From: Pseudomonadota bacterium
GTDB lineage: Bacteria > Pseudomonadota > Alphaproteobacteria > Caulobacterales > Caulobacteraceae
Reading direction: 5' to 3'
Assembly (NCBI GenBank): GCA_023412655.1
Contig: JAEYNH010000036.1
Coordinates: 1-6,501 of the forward strand
Length of the DNA stretch: 6,501 bases
The position numbers and the translations under genes are program-made. Position 1 is the stretch's first letter. Each line of letters opens with the position of its first letter. Below are positions 6,044 to 6,501 of this stretch, in pieces. The notes beneath the pieces are model-generated. The model was given only the letters and a program-made list of their open reading frames with translations. It searched no databases and had not been told where the DNA came from.

Positions 6044-6501
6044 ATGGCTCTCCAATACAATGTCGCCGCGCGTTTCCTGGGCGCTGTTGGCCTGTGGATG
6101 TGGGCTGGCGCAGCAATTGCTGCATCGCCGCAGACGCCGGCCATGCCGCTGGGCTCCATCGCCCTCCCGCCGGCTGGCTTCATCGACTTCTGCACCCGCC
6201 AGCCCGAGGACTGCGGCGCGGATCCGGCTCAGGTGCTGACGGCGGCCCGGCGGGCCGACGCGGAGCGCCAGGCCCTGCTGGCCCCTCTGGGCCCGCAACC
6301 GGCCGCTCTGGGCGTCCAGCGCCCGGCCGTGGCCATTCCCGCCACCGCGCTCCAGGCGGCTCCGCCACTCCTGTCCGCCCTGGTCGAGGCCGCCCCGGCC
6401 CCCGGCCCGGTCGATTTTGTCGACCCGGCGGCCGCCACCGCGGAACGCCGCAAGCCCACCCTCGGCCCGGCCCTGTGGTCGACCTTGAACCGGGTGAACG
6501 C
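6044..6501 (+). CDS. Transglutaminase-like cysteine peptidase (BTLCP family), N-terminal part, cut by the window end
   Basis: The gene is open to the window edge: 152 complete codons with no stop. A signal peptide covers about residues 1-27 (hydrophobic 11-26, then AIAAS), so the product is exported to the periplasm. LPPAGFIDFC (41-50), followed by C57, matches the conserved N-terminal PxGF..FC...C segment I associate with BTLCP proteins. Ala/Pro-rich low-complexity sequence follows (about 75-130). WSTLNRVN at 145-152 matches the conserved WxxLxxVN helix that precedes the catalytic region. The Cys-His-Asp triad would lie beyond the edge, so activity cannot be judged. The family includes LapG, which cleaves surface adhesins; whether this member does so is unknown. 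The ATG at 6044 is the first in-frame start after a stop at 5993; its Shine-Dalgarno is weak. It is divergent from the polysaccharide export gene, which suggests a cell-surface or biofilm role. Confidence 0.75.
   Translation, partial: MALQYNVAARFLGAVGLWMWAGAAIAASPQTPAMPLGSIALPPAGFIDFCTRQPEDCGADPAQVLTAARRADAERQALLAPLGPQPAALGVQRPAVAIPATALQAAPPLLSALVEAAPAPGPVDFVDPAAATAERRKPTLGPALWSTLNRVN

Overview
The window is GC-rich with dense coding and looks like a chromosome segment from an alphaproteobacterium, most likely of the Caulobacterales (Caulobacter/Phenylobacterium type). The evidence is a TonB-dependent receptor of the style expanded in Caulobacter and sphingomonads, a short alphaproteobacterial-type Wza/GumB-like export protein, and a gene for a transglutaminase-like cysteine peptidase (BTLCP family). 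The assignment is inferred from gene style; no marker gene is present.

Layout: (1) 36-2741, minus strand, a 901-residue TonB-dependent outer-membrane receptor. (2) 2742-3025, a divergent spacer with small palindromes and repeated TTGAAC words. (3) 3026-5128, plus strand, a 700-residue exported PQQ-dependent alcohol dehydrogenase with a C-terminal cytochrome c domain (type II quinohemoprotein). (4) 5129-5176, a convergent spacer with a strong GC hairpin. (5) 5177-5755, minus strand, a 192-residue polysaccharide export protein. (6) 5756-6043, an AT-richer divergent spacer with promoter-like elements on both strands, a 13-bp inverted-repeat pair and several TTAAC words. (7) 6044 to the window end, plus strand, the N-terminal part of a BTLCP peptidase gene that runs off the edge.

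The genes form two divergent pairs facing each other across the hairpin. The left pair reads as an uptake-and-oxidation unit: the receptor would move an unknown substrate (or possibly the PQQ cofactor) across the outer membrane, and the dehydrogenase would oxidise an alcohol in the periplasm and pass electrons through its haem c. The right pair reads as a cell-surface unit: a polysaccharide secretion pore component and a periplasmic protease of the family that includes LapG, from a shared regulatory region. These functional links are inferred from position. I see no rRNA, tRNA, CRISPR array, insertion sequence or prophage signal, and nothing that is clearly a novel system. The most unusual parts are the structured divergent spacers and the receptor/dehydrogenase pairing.
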